Counted from the stretch's first letter, positions 14,298 to 21,864 are shown. The stretch is 27,930 nucleotides of DNA from Anaerolineales bacterium UBA3082 (GCA_002366595.1 DFBK01000088.1:1-27930); one strand, 5' to 3'. Made by a program: numbers and translations. Notes: generated by a model from the letters alone, not told the origin.

Positions 14298-14361
14298 GTC
14301 GGGGTTCCATACCCGACACTTGGAAAGGAGTGGCAGGTTTGCCAGCCTGCCCTCGTGCGAG
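14298..14361. repeat. Hairpin repeats in the metG leader
   Basis: Three inverted repeats in a row: GTCGGG.../ACCCGAC (14298-14317), GGCAGG (14332-14337) with CCTGCC (14346-14351), and CTCG-TG-CGAG (14352-14361). They lie 16-79 bases upstream of the metG start and would be in its transcript. There is no T-box consensus. They are similar in style to the palindromes at 2.6-2.7 and 12.3-12.4 kb. Confidence 0.4.
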
Positions 14362-14464
14362 TTTTCCGTAAAGGAGCACCATTGCTGATTTGGGGAGATT
14401 TTAGCACAAGGCGGGGGAAAAGGGAAGAAACGCGATTGCGAGGCGAAGGGAAACGACTTTGCTC

Positions 14465-15763
14465 CTATTCACCATAAGGGGCCGCAAGACGGATGACCTG
14501 GGGACCTACACGGACGATGCCAAGCCTTTTCTCTATCCACCGGAACCATGCGAATACAGTCTGAGCCCTGCGAGCAGGCGTCGTACCCGACAGGTGAGAA
14601 ATCCTTTCAATTATTGATGCAACTTCCGCTTTAGTTATACGCTTAGTGCTTTTTGACAAGAGGTATACCAAGACCTCGTTCATAACTGGTAACTCAAGCA
14701 GCAACCTGCAAACGAGTTCATTTCGTTCGTTAGCGGGCAACTGGACATATCGCCTGCCCACATCGGTCAAAATGTAGCTGCTATTCTCAAGGGTAACCAA
14801 GCCAAGAGCCTGTGCGGCTTCCCGGTAATAGCTGCTTTGTCGGCGGTCAAAGCCAAAGTGCACAGCAATGACCACGCTATTGTCAAGCCCTTCCGCTACA
14901 AGAAGAGGTAACTCTAATACCTTCTCAATGTCATCAGCCTGCGGAACGATGGCTCCCTTTTCAGACTTTGTGGGCAATGCAGCCAATTCATCGGGGGCCA
15001 AAGGAGACTCGACAATGACGAAATTCCTGCTCTCTACTAGATCGATGGATTCATAATCATAGGCGTCCAAGAATCGGTACCGCCAAAAAGTATAAATATG
15101 TTTATGCATATCAACACAAAGGAACATCGGGAGTATCTCTTTTTCGGACACGATGATTTGGCAGTATCGGAAGGGATAGTAAAGTTGTTTGATCAAAAAG
15201 TCTTGGGGGTGATCAACTTTCGCTTCCAATACAACCATGTGTTGCTTGCCCTCGAAACCACCATCGCATTCGATCTGTACCGATCGCACTTGTATCAGTG
15301 GCGATTTTCCCACTCTAAATTGAAACGGTGGTGTGTATTTTCTCCCACGGAGGGATAAACGAAGGCTACCTATACCCGCAAAATACTCTAACAGTCCAGA
15401 ATTGAATGCATGATCGATGTATTGCATTTCACTGGAACCGGCTTTCGAGGCAACTAAATCAAAATCGAGTCGTGAATAAAATATCTCTGGCGCTACCGTG
15501 ACTTCCTCAAGCGTGTGATATCCGTTACCTCGAACCAAAGCGTAGACTCCATTCTTCACTGGCAACACAAAGAGACCGTGAGCCTTCAAGACGGAAGGTA
15601 ATTCGTCATAACTATGAATATTTGCCATCAGCCGTGCCTCTTCACCTGTTATCCGCTTGATATCCCTGGCCGTAACAATATTCACATCCTTGGCCAAGTC
15701 CAGACTCTTTGCTGCTATTATATCTGCCCACTTATCCAGCCTGCCGCTCGATCCCATCATCAT
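14465..15763 (-). CDS. Putative type II restriction endonuclease
   Basis: I do not recognise an exact family. The 432-residue protein has a PD-(D/E)XK-like core: IECDGGFE (164-171), then a strand ending LEAK (179-182), then HPQDFLIKQLYYPFRYC. The C-terminal 130 residues look like winged-helix domains (YYREAAQALGLV, YILTDVGRRYV and another near 395-425). It follows the adenine methylase by 12 bases on the same strand, with a C-protein-like regulator first in the operon, so a restriction role is the natural reading. If the methylase recognises GATC, this enzyme should cut the same site. Three consecutive ATG codons (15763, 15760, 15757) follow GCGAGG, so the start is uncertain by two codons. 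It is not like DpnII or MboI in length. Base composition is lower in GC than in the flanks. Confidence 0.65.
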   Translation of the reverse strand: MMMGSSGRLDKWADIIAAKSLDLAKDVNIVTARDIKRITGEEARLMANIHSYDELPSVLKAHGLFVLPVKNGVYALVRGNGYHTLEEVTVAPEIFYSRLDFDLVASKAGSSEMQYIDHAFNSGLLEYFAGIGSLRLSLRGRKYTPPFQFRVGKSPLIQVRSVQIECDGGFEGKQHMVVLEAKVDHPQDFLIKQLYYPFRYCQIIVSEKEILPMFLCVDMHKHIYTFWRYRFLDAYDYESIDLVESRNFVIVESPLAPDELAALPTKSEKGAIVPQADDIEKVLELPLLVAEGLDNSVVIAVHFGFDRRQSSYYREAAQALGLVTLENSSYILTDVGRRYVQLPANERNELVCRLLLELPVMNEVLVYLLSKSTKRITKAEVASIIERISHLSGTTPARRAQTVFAWFRWIEKRLGIVRVGPQVIRLAAPYGE

Positions 15764-15775
15764 CCTCGCACTGTT

Positions 15776-16660
15776 TCAATAATTGAAAATCACCAATTCG
15801 GTAACGCCTTTCCTCGTTGACGCCTTACAACTAATTGCTCTGTTTGCCTCCACCACCCCGATTCGGTAGTCCTCGTATAGTTCCCAAACCAGGGGTGTAT
15901 CAGAGTTGCTTAGCATCACTCTGCAACCCCGCTGGTCGAGCTTCTGAAAAACCCCAGCCAGCCTTTTCTGTTCCTCCTCCCCAAAATCTTCCTTTGTATA
16001 ACTTGTAAAACTCGCAGTCGCGCTAAGTGGGTGATAGGGTGGATCCAGATAGACAAAATCTCCCGGCTTGACACGTTGCAAGCACTTCTCGAAATCCTCC
16101 GTGTATAGCTTTACCCCCTGTAGCGTCTGGCTTGCTGCACGCAGGTTCTGCTCATCGCACACTGTTGGGTTCTTATAACTTCCGTATGGTACGTTGAATT
16201 GTCCCTTGCTGTTCACGCGGTAAAGTCCGTTGTAACACGTTCTGTTGAGGAAGATGGTACGTGCTGCCCGTTCTACTGCCGACATCTTTTCTATATGGCC
16301 ATCCCTATCCCAGTTTCGCACCTCATAGTAGTAATCCTTATCCATCTTCTGGGCATCATGTTCCCACAGTTTTTCGATCAGTTCCTCCACATGGTCTCGA
16401 ATCACGCGGTAACAATTCATCAATTCTTCATTGGAGTCGCTGAGCGTTGCCCGCCCGCCAAGCCTGCCTTGAGAATGAAGGAAGAAAAACACCGCTCCCC
16501 CGCCGACAAACGGCTCAAAGTAATCCCTGAACGTAATCGGGAACAGAGGCTTGTACTGCTTCAACAGTTGGCCCTTGCCACCGGCCCACTTGACGAACGG
16601 CGTTGCTAAGATTCCTGTCTTCAATTGCTTAGCGGCGACTCTACTTTCCACCCCAACCAT
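15776..16660 (-). CDS. Dam-family DNA adenine-N6 methyltransferase
   Basis: ATG 16660 follows GAGGAGCG and gives 294 residues; an upstream ATG (16708) would overlap the regulator gene and has no better site. Motif I is FVKWAGGKGQ (22-31), then FEPFVGGGAVFFF (48-60), and the catalytic motif DPPY (206-209). The target-recognition stretch NRTCYNGLYRVNSKGQFNVP closely resembles that of Dam and DpnM-type enzymes, so GATC is the likely target. It methylates adenine to protect host DNA from the partner nuclease. Gene order is regulator, methylase, nuclease, all minus strand. Confidence 0.9.
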   Translation of the reverse strand: MVGVESRVAAKQLKTGILATPFVKWAGGKGQLLKQYKPLFPITFRDYFEPFVGGGAVFFFLHSQGRLGGRATLSDSNEELMNCYRVIRDHVEELIEKLWEHDAQKMDKDYYYEVRNWDRDGHIEKMSAVERAARTIFLNRTCYNGLYRVNSKGQFNVPYGSYKNPTVCDEQNLRAASQTLQGVKLYTEDFEKCLQRVKPGDFVYLDPPYHPLSATASFTSYTKEDFGEEEQKRLAGVFQKLDQRGCRVMLSNSDTPLVWELYEDYRIGVVEANRAISCKASTRKGVTELVIFNY

Positions 16661-16679
16661 CGCTCCTCTTCGTCCCGTC

Positions 16680-16907
16680 TCACTCCTGACCGTTTTCTGG
16701 GAACTCAAATAACTCTGAGACCTTCAGCTGAAACACTTCAGCCAACCGCTCTAAGTTCTCGAATGATGGCGCTCTTTGACCCCGCTCAATAAGACTAATG
16801 AAGTCGGTTGAGACGCCAACCGCCTCGGCCAATTCTTCCTGGGTCAAGCCTTTCAATGCTCTAAGTTGTCCTATTCTCTTGCCAAATCGTAACCGCAGTG
16901 TGCTCAT
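16680..16907 (-). CDS. XRE-type regulator, probable restriction-modification C protein
   Basis: The 75-residue protein is one helix-turn-helix domain (RIGQLRALKGLTQEELAEAV, then STDFISLIERGQRAPSFENL). Its size, single-domain form and place directly ahead of methylase and nuclease genes match the controller (C) proteins of type II systems. Those bind C-boxes at their own promoter to delay nuclease expression until the host is methylated. A palindrome overlaps the -35 region upstream. The TGA is 19 bases before the methylase start. Confidence 0.85.
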   Translation of the reverse strand: MSTLRLRFGKRIGQLRALKGLTQEELAEAVGVSTDFISLIERGQRAPSFENLERLAEVFQLKVSELFEFPENGQE

Positions 16908-16915
16908 TCCTAACT

Positions 16916-16949
16916 ATTATAGCAATCCGATGGGTCGCGTAACACCGAC
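16916..16949 (-). promoter_or_regulatory. C-M-R operon promoter with candidate C-box
   Basis: Minus-strand TATAAT at 16916-16921 is 9 bases from the start codon. The -35 at a 17-base spacing reads TGTTAC, a poor match, as expected for an activator-dependent promoter. It lies inside an inverted repeat, GTCG (16934-16937) and CGAC (16946-16949). The palindrome is short, so its role as operator is inference. Confidence 0.45.
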
Positions 16950-16981
16950 TTAAAGTACGGGCTGCCTTCATGCCTGTTGTG

Positions 16982-17070
16982 CCCTTGACAAACCTCCCCT
17001 CCCCGGAGATAATTAGAACGCCTCTTCGTAAGGGGCAGCAATACAAAAGGCGGGGTTACAACCCCGCCTC
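16982..17070 (+). repeat. Promoter-plus-hairpin element, copy 1
   Basis: Contains TTGACA (16985-16990), 17 bases, GATAAT (17008-17013), then ATTAGAACGCCT, ATACAAAAGGCGGGG and the hairpin AGGCGGGG...CCCCGCCT (17048-17069). The same words in the same order occur at 18565-18644. Here it probably drives the lipoprotein gene starting at 17156, leaving a 130-base leader that carries the hairpin. Read on the minus strand, the hairpin is followed by TTTTGTATT, a terminator arrangement. Confidence 0.75.
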
Positions 17071-17155
17071 ATTCATCAGGAAATTGAGGAACTAATTTCT
17101 GGCTTCTATCGTCTATAATGTGGTGATAACGCAATACCAGTGAGGGGGCTCAGAA

Positions 17156-18070
17156 ATGTTGAAAAGGTTAAGAGGGTTTACCACGCTCAGGAAGGTAATC
17201 GTGGTGTTGCTGGCGCTCTTGGTCCTGGCGGCTGGCTGCGGGCCAGGCCCCGCCCAGCCCACGGAAGTCCCCACGCCAACTCCCACTGAGGCAGCCGTGG
17301 AGGTCCTCGAAGATGTCCTCACCACTCGCGATGCGGCCCTGAATTACATCAGCCAAAACTACCCTGAGCAGGCTCCCGCGCCGGATCTCGCCTGGGAGGG
17401 CGGACGCACCACCCCAGAAGGGCTGGTGGGCTCGGAAACCTATAAGTACACCGCTGACGATTGGGTGGTCACCATATCCTATCCCGTAGTGGCCCCAGAG
17501 TATCTTGTCTATCAGATCGTGGTGGAGAACCCCACCACTGGCTTCAAGTGGGAGGGAGAACTAGACGCAGAGGGGAACCTGACCGAGACCGCGGCTCCCA
17601 CCGCTGGGCAGCTCCTCACCTTGGAAGCGCTCAAAAATGCTGAGTATCAGTCTGAATGGCCTGCCGACGGCGTGGCCAAACTGACGGACGGCGAGTATGA
17701 GGAGGAGATTGTGCCGGGCGCGGCCTCGAAACTGGTCATTGTCTTCTACCCGGACATGTACGCCTTCGGCGATCTAGACGGTGACGGCGTAGAGGATGCC
17801 ACAGTGGTTCTAGCCACCTCTGGCGGCGGAAGCGGTACCTTCATCAGCCTGGAGGCGGTCATCAATAACCAGGGAACGCCCAACCATGTTGCCACCGCAT
17901 CGCTGGGTGATAGAGTGGAGGTCAAGTCAGTGGCTATCGAGGCGGGCGTAATCACAGTTGATATGGTGACTCACGGCCCCGATGACCCGCTCTGCTGTCC
18001 CACCTTAGAAGTCACTCAGAAATACGAGTTGCAAGGAGACGAACTCGTTGAACTATCGAACGGGGGTTGA
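17156..18070 (+). CDS. Lipoprotein with NPTTGF motif and VCBS-like C-terminal domain
   Basis: A 304-residue exported protein: basic N-terminus, hydrophobic stretch and lipobox VLAAGC with Cys at about residue 28, then a Pro/Thr linker. Residues 50-140 (DAALNYISQNYPEQAPAPDL to NPTTGFKWEGELDAEG) form one domain, and 145-304 a second with a DLDGDGVEDA calcium-loop-like motif, GGSGTFISLEAVIN and GDRVEVKSVAIEAG, a pattern found in other lipoproteins. NPTTG is also the key loop motif of chagasin-type inhibitors, which the next gene encodes. ATG follows GAGGGGGCTCAGAA. Likely cotranscribed with 18134-18541. Function unknown. Confidence 0.8.
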   Translation: MLKRLRGFTTLRKVIVVLLALLVLAAGCGPGPAQPTEVPTPTPTEAAVEVLEDVLTTRDAALNYISQNYPEQAPAPDLAWEGGRTTPEGLVGSETYKYTADDWVVTISYPVVAPEYLVYQIVVENPTTGFKWEGELDAEGNLTETAAPTAGQLLTLEALKNAEYQSEWPADGVAKLTDGEYEEEIVPGAASKLVIVFYPDMYAFGDLDGDGVEDATVVLATSGGGSGTFISLEAVINNQGTPNHVATASLGDRVEVKSVAIEAGVITVDMVTHGPDDPLCCPTLEVTQKYELQGDELVELSNGG

Positions 18071-18082
18071 TGTGACAAATAA

Positions 18083-18099
18083 AAGGCGGGTTCCGCCTT
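18083..18099. terminator. Hairpin between the two lipoprotein genes
   Basis: AAGGCGG (18083-18089) and CCGCCTT (18093-18099) form a 7-bp stem with a GTT loop. No T-run follows on the plus strand; on the minus strand it is followed by TTTATTTG. Its core resembles the hairpins of the elements at 17.0 and 18.6 kb. Confidence 0.4.
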
Positions 18100-18133
18100 C
18101 AGCAATGTCTAGAACGAGAAAGGGATGTAGGCC

Positions 18134-18541
18134 ATGAAAAGCAAACTATCAACCTTGGGCTTACTGCTAATTCTGAGCGCGTTGCTCTTCAGTGGCTGCG
18201 GGCTTGCCAAGGAGGTCAAACTTGACGCTGCCGCTAACGGCCGCCAGGTCGAACTCCAGAAAGGCCAAACCCTGGTCATCACCCTGGAGTCTAACCCCAC
18301 CACTGGCTACCGGTGGGAGGTGGTTGAATTAGAGGAGTCTATCCTGCGCCAAATGGGAGAGCCAGAGTTTAAGGTCTCTGACTCAAGGGAACCTCCCCCT
18401 CCCGGTACGGGAGGCTGGGAGACCTGGCGTTTCGAGGCTGTGAAGGCAGGCCAGACGGCTCTAGAATTGGTCTACCACCGCGCCTGGGAAGAGGGCGTGG
18501 AGCCCCTGGAAACCTTCTCCCTCCAGGTAGTGGTGCGCTGA
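18134..18541 (+). CDS. Chagasin-like (I42) peptidase inhibitor lipoprotein
   Basis: A 135-residue protein with a signal peptide and lipobox LFSGC (Cys22). The mature part has the three loop motifs of I42 inhibitors: NPTTGYRW, a glycine-rich loop PGTGGWETW, and HRAWE in the place of RPW/F. Known members block papain-like cysteine peptidases. It may guard the cell surface or restrain an endogenous peptidase; no peptidase gene is adjacent. It lies 63 bases after the other NPTTG-containing lipoprotein. The ribosome site is weak (AAGGGATGTAGGCC). Confidence 0.85.
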   Translation: MKSKLSTLGLLLILSALLFSGCGLAKEVKLDAAANGRQVELQKGQTLVITLESNPTTGYRWEVVELEESILRQMGEPEFKVSDSREPPPPGTGGWETWRFEAVKAGQTALELVYHRAWEEGVEPLETFSLQVVVR

Positions 18542-18564
18542 CCTGACACCACACCACTCACCGC

Positions 18565-18644
18565 CCCTTGACAAACCTCCCTCTTTCCGCTATAATTAGA
18601 ACGCCTGTTCGCAAATACAAAAGGCGGGGCATTTGCCCCGCCTC
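18565..18644 (+). repeat. Promoter-plus-hairpin element, copy 2
   Basis: A perfect consensus promoter, TTGACA (18568-18573), 17 bases, TATAAT (18591-18596), is followed by TTAGAACGCCT, ATACAAAAGGCGGGG and the hairpin. It matches 16982-17070 apart from a roughly 9-base gap. Unlike copy 1 it has no plus-strand gene ahead; a transcript would run antisense to the core-MetE-like gene unless the hairpin stops it. Confidence 0.8.
18613..18643 (-). terminator. Intrinsic terminator of the core-MetE-like gene
   Basis: AGGCGGGGC (18622-18630) pairs perfectly with GCCCCGCCT (18635-18643). On the minus strand it is followed by TTTGTATTT and lies 39 bases after the stop codon at 18682. Confidence 0.75.
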
Positions 18645-18681
18645 GCTCGCTTTAGGGAAAGGATGTATTTTTTGCTGCCAC

Positions 18682-19758
18682 TCACCTTTTCACCTTTTCC
18701 CGCAGCCTCTCGGATAACTCCTTGAGCAGCCCTAGCGCCCTCTCCGCTAACTCCTCGCTCAAAGTCCCCATCCCGCAACTGGGGGTGAGGAGCGTCTGGG
18801 AGAGAAGCGTCTCTCGCTCGTGCCCCCGCCTCTCTAACTCGGCCACCTGCTTCTCGAATCTGGCCCCTAGGCTCTCCACCGTCTCCGTGGCTGCCGCCTC
18901 CAAGTCTAGCGTGGGCACTATCCCCCAGCCCAAGATGCCGCCCCTCTCCAAGAAGGCCGCTAACTTCTCAGGGTAAAGGGTCATTACCCGAAAGTGATCG
19001 TAGGCGTCGAAGTCCAGTATCTCCAACTCCGCCTCCATTAGTATCGACCAGTCGGTGTTGGCCTCGCAATGCACCCCCGCCAGGGCCCCTTCGGCATGGA
19101 TGGCGCTGGCTACCTGGTTCAAATTCCCCAACACATCCTGGCGGCTGATAGCGGTGAAGGTCGAAGAGCCGAAGGCCAGAAGCCCCGGCTCATCTAGGAA
19201 GATGATCACCCGCTGACAAAAAGGCTTCAACTCCCGAATCTGCCAGGCCGCCTTCAGAGCCACGCTCTTCACTATCATATCCCGCAGCCTCTCATCATAA
19301 TATGATGGGCGGCGGTCCTGGTCGGTGAGGTTAGTCCCCAGGGTGAAGGGGCCGGTAACCTGCCCCTTCACCGCTACCAGAGGGGTGGGGTGCTTGTGGA
19401 GTTGGCGCAAGAACTCAGGGAAGCCCGCTGCGTATCGAGAGGAGAGGGCGAAAGCCTCGAGCGCCTCATCTTCCCCCTCCTGGAAAGCCAGATACCGCTC
19501 GTAGAAGCCCAGCAACTCCTCTTCGAAGCCAGGCGCTTTCGTGTCGAAGAAGGTGCGTCCTTCCTCTTCCCGCAAGCCAGCCATCCCCTCCGTGAACTGG
19601 ACTATCATCGCCTCTTTGGGGTGGCGCCTGGGGAACTGGACCCAGGCCGGTATCTCCGGCGTGGCAGCCAAGGAGAGCGCCGTCCCCTTCATCACATCGG
19701 TATGGGGGAGGCTGCCCACAGTCGTGGCTCGAAGATTCGGCTTCCAACCGACACCCAT
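18682..19758 (-). CDS. Core-MetE-like (UROD/MetE superfamily) protein, candidate corrinoid-dependent methionine synthase
   Basis: The 358-residue protein is half the length of classical MetE and keeps only the catalytic barrel. It begins RATTVGSLPHT, as MetE C-terminal halves do, then QVTGPFTLGT (133-142), FLDEPGL (187-193), a zinc-type site GVHCEANTDW (His230, Cys231) and TPSCGMGT (Cys328). Short MetE-like proteins in anaerobes have been shown or proposed to take the methyl group from methyl-corrinoid proteins, not folate. The divergent neighbour is a RACo-like corrinoid activator, which fits that role. Other UROD-superfamily methyltransferases are the alternative. ATG follows GAGGTAGGACG; its promoter and terminator are both visible. 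Confidence 0.75.
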   Translation of the reverse strand: MGVGWKPNLRATTVGSLPHTDVMKGTALSLAATPEIPAWVQFPRRHPKEAMIVQFTEGMAGLREEEGRTFFDTKAPGFEEELLGFYERYLAFQEGEDEALEAFALSSRYAAGFPEFLRQLHKHPTPLVAVKGQVTGPFTLGTNLTDQDRRPSYYDERLRDMIVKSVALKAAWQIRELKPFCQRVIIFLDEPGLLAFGSSTFTAISRQDVLGNLNQVASAIHAEGALAGVHCEANTDWSILMEAELEILDFDAYDHFRVMTLYPEKLAAFLERGGILGWGIVPTLDLEAAATETVESLGARFEKQVAELERRGHERETLLSQTLLTPSCGMGTLSEELAERALGLLKELSERLREKVKR

Positions 19759-19790
19759 CGTCCTACCTCACAGGCCGCATCAGTTGACCG

Positions 19791-19857
19791 AGTATACCAA
19801 AAGGCTAGATATTGGTCAAAGGCGTGTTTGACCTTGTGGGCAAAAGTTGTGTATAAT
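19791..19857. promoter_or_regulatory. Divergent promoters of the core-MetE-like and RACo-like genes
   Basis: Minus strand: TTGACC (19814-19819), 17 bases, TATACT (19791-19796). Plus strand: TTGACC (19828-19833), 18 bases, TATAAT (19852-19857). The two -35 boxes lie in one inverted repeat, GGTCAAA (19814-19820) and TTTGACC (19827-19833), with a 6-base spacer, so a single dimeric regulator there could control both genes. No cobalamin riboswitch fits in the short leaders. Confidence 0.75.
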
Positions 19858-19908
19858 TTGGTGTGGACTCTGGGTGCTCCAGAGCCTTGTTTTGCCCAGG
19901 AGGGCACC

Positions 19909-21825
19909 ATCAAATATACCGTTCTCTTCAAGCCTGAGGATAAGCGGGTCGAGGTCCCTTCCGGGAGCCTCATCCAAGATGCCGCTCTAGAGGCAGGAGT
20001 AGAGATAAACATGCCCTGCGGGGGGCAGGGGCGGTGTGGGCGGTGCGCGGTCATCGTGGAAGAGGGCAAGGTCCGCCGCCGTTCCGCCCTCCGCCTCTCC
20101 GCTCAGGAGGTGGAAGAGGGCTGGGCCTTGGCCTGCCAGACGGTCATCGAGAGCGATCTGGTCGTCACCATCCCACCCCAGGAGGCGATCGAACGGCGAA
20201 TCCCCACCGCCAAGGTGGCGGCTAAAATCGCCCTCCCTTTCCCCTATGATTGGCGTCAGGATCAGGCCATCCAAAAGTGTTTCGTGTCGGTGGAGCCCCC
20301 CAGCCTAGATGACAATACCGATGATTTCTCCCGTCTCAAGAGAGCCCTGACTAAGAAGCACGGAATCAGAGACCTTGTGGCCGACCTGCCTCCCCTGCGG
20401 AAAGTGGGAGCCGTCCTGCGAGAAGCGGAGTGGCAGGTGACGGCGGTATTAGAGTTGGACACCTGGGCCACTCCAGAGGGTCCCCCGCGCCTGGTTGATA
20501 TCCTCCCTGGGGATGGGACGGCTACCTCTTGGGGAGTGGCGGTGGACATCGGGACCACCAGCAATGTGGTCTACCTAGTCGACCTTTTGAGCGGCGAGGT
20601 CCGAGATATGGCCACCGACTACAACGGCCAGATCGCCCGCGGCGAGGACATCATCTCCCGCATCATTTATGCCAGCCAAGATGACGGGCTTCGTGAACTT
20701 CAAGAGTTGGTAGTGGGGACCATAAACAAACTCCTAAAGAGGGTCTGTGGGCGGCAAGGGATAAAGAGTAGTGAGATATATAAGATGGCGGCGGCGGGAA
20801 ACAGCACCATGATCCACCTCTTTTTGGCCCTCCCGCCGGAGTCGATCCGCCTGGAGCCCTATGTGACAGCCACAAACCACCCCTTGCCCATCAGAGCGAG
20901 GGAGATCGGCATAGATATAAATCCGGAGGCCACCATCGATTGTCTGCCCAGTGTGGGGAGTTACATGGGGGCGGATATAACGGCAGGGATAGCGAGTTCC
21001 GGCCTCTGTGAGAGCAAGAAGTTAACCCTCTTCATGGACATAGGAACCAACGGGGAGATAGTGCTGGGCGATCGTGATTGGCTCATCTCCTGTGCCTGTT
21101 CGGCGGGCCCAGCCTTCGAGGGGGCAGGGGTGGAGCATGGGATGCGGGCCACGGCGGGGGCCATCGAGGAGGTGTGGATCAACGGCCAAACTTTGGAGCC
21201 CACCTATCGAGTCATAGGGAATGAAGCCCCCCGGGGGCTCTGTGGCTCAGCCCTTATCTCCCTTCTAGCCGAGATGTTCATCACCGGGATAGTAGATAAA
21301 AGAGGCCGGGTGCGCAAGGATCTCGACACGCCCAGAATGAGAGAGGGAGAGCATGGGTGGGAGTACGTGGTGGCTTGGGGCACCGAGACGGCCCACGGCC
21401 AAGATATAGTCATCACCCAAGTGGATATCGAAAACCTCATCCGGGCCAAGGCGGCCATCCATGCTGGCTACTCCGTCCTCTCCAAGAGCCTTGATGTAGA
21501 GATATCCCAGGTTGAAGAGTTTCTGATCGCCGGCGCCTTCGGCCAATATCTAAACGTGGAGAGAGCGATCCAGATCGGCCTTTTGCCCGACATGCCTTGG
21601 GAGAAGTTCAAGTTCCTGGGCAACACCTCGGTCCGAGGGGCCTATATGGCTCTTCTGAGCCGCCAGGCCCGGCAGGAAATAGCCGGGATCGCACAGATGA
21701 TGACCTATATGGAGTTGAGCGCCGACAACCGCTTCACCCAAGAGTTCGTCTCCGCCCTCTTCTTACCCCACACTCAGATAGAGGAATACCCCTCCGTGAT
21801 GGCCCTCCTGGAGGAGCAGAGATAA
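19909..21825 (+). CDS. RACo-like corrinoid protein reductive activator (2Fe-2S, DUF4445/ASKHA)
   Basis: Activators of this family use a 2Fe-2S cluster and ATP to reduce Co(II) corrinoid proteins back to Co(I). The first 85 residues are a plant-type ferredoxin domain with Cys37, 43, 46 and 76. A linker and middle domain follow, then the ASKHA ATPase part with VAVDIGTTS, AAAGNSTMIHLFL, LFMDIGTNGEIVLG, CACSAGPAFEG and FLIAGAFGQY. Length 638 is usual. The start is unusual: no ATG, GTG or TTG fits between the transcription start (about 19864) and the ferredoxin domain, but AGGAGG (19898-19903) lies five bases before ATC 19909, and homologs begin with M at this K-Y-T-V strand. An AUC start is therefore proposed. 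The open frame extends upstream to 19390 but that part is antisense to the divergent gene. Confidence 0.9.
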   Translation: MKYTVLFKPEDKRVEVPSGSLIQDAALEAGVEINMPCGGQGRCGRCAVIVEEGKVRRRSALRLSAQEVEEGWALACQTVIESDLVVTIPPQEAIERRIPTAKVAAKIALPFPYDWRQDQAIQKCFVSVEPPSLDDNTDDFSRLKRALTKKHGIRDLVADLPPLRKVGAVLREAEWQVTAVLELDTWATPEGPPRLVDILPGDGTATSWGVAVDIGTTSNVVYLVDLLSGEVRDMATDYNGQIARGEDIISRIIYASQDDGLRELQELVVGTINKLLKRVCGRQGIKSSEIYKMAAAGNSTMIHLFLALPPESIRLEPYVTATNHPLPIRAREIGIDINPEATIDCLPSVGSYMGADITAGIASSGLCESKKLTLFMDIGTNGEIVLGDRDWLISCACSAGPAFEGAGVEHGMRATAGAIEEVWINGQTLEPTYRVIGNEAPRGLCGSALISLLAEMFITGIVDKRGRVRKDLDTPRMREGEHGWEYVVAWGTETAHGQDIVITQVDIENLIRAKAAIHAGYSVLSKSLDVEISQVEEFLIAGAFGQYLNVERAIQIGLLPDMPWEKFKFLGNTSVRGAYMALLSRQARQEIAGIAQMMTYMELSADNRFTQEFVSALFLPHTQIEEYPSVMALLEEQR

Positions 21826-21839
21826 GGGTAGAGAGACAA

Positions 21840-21864
21840 GGAGCCGCACCTGAGGCGCGGCTCC
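21840..21864. terminator. Convergent terminator hairpin
   Basis: GGAGCCGC (21840-21847) and GCGGCTCC (21857-21864) make an 8-bp stem 14 bases after the RACo-like stop and 65 bases after the Rrf2 stop on the other strand. T-richness is modest, better on the minus side (TTGTCTCTCT). Confidence 0.5.

Noticed and set aside
14283..14464. T-box riboswitch ahead of metG
   Set aside because: Hairpins are present, but no T-box consensus or specifier loop could be found.
19390..19908. Open frame extending the RACo-like gene 173 codons upstream
   Set aside because: It runs antisense through the core-MetE-like gene and both promoters, has no family similarity, and lies before the likely transcription start.
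19759..19908. Cobalamin riboswitch between the core-MetE-like and RACo-like genes
   Set aside because: Leaders are only about 25 and 45 bases, far too short for the aptamer, and no B12-box is visible.
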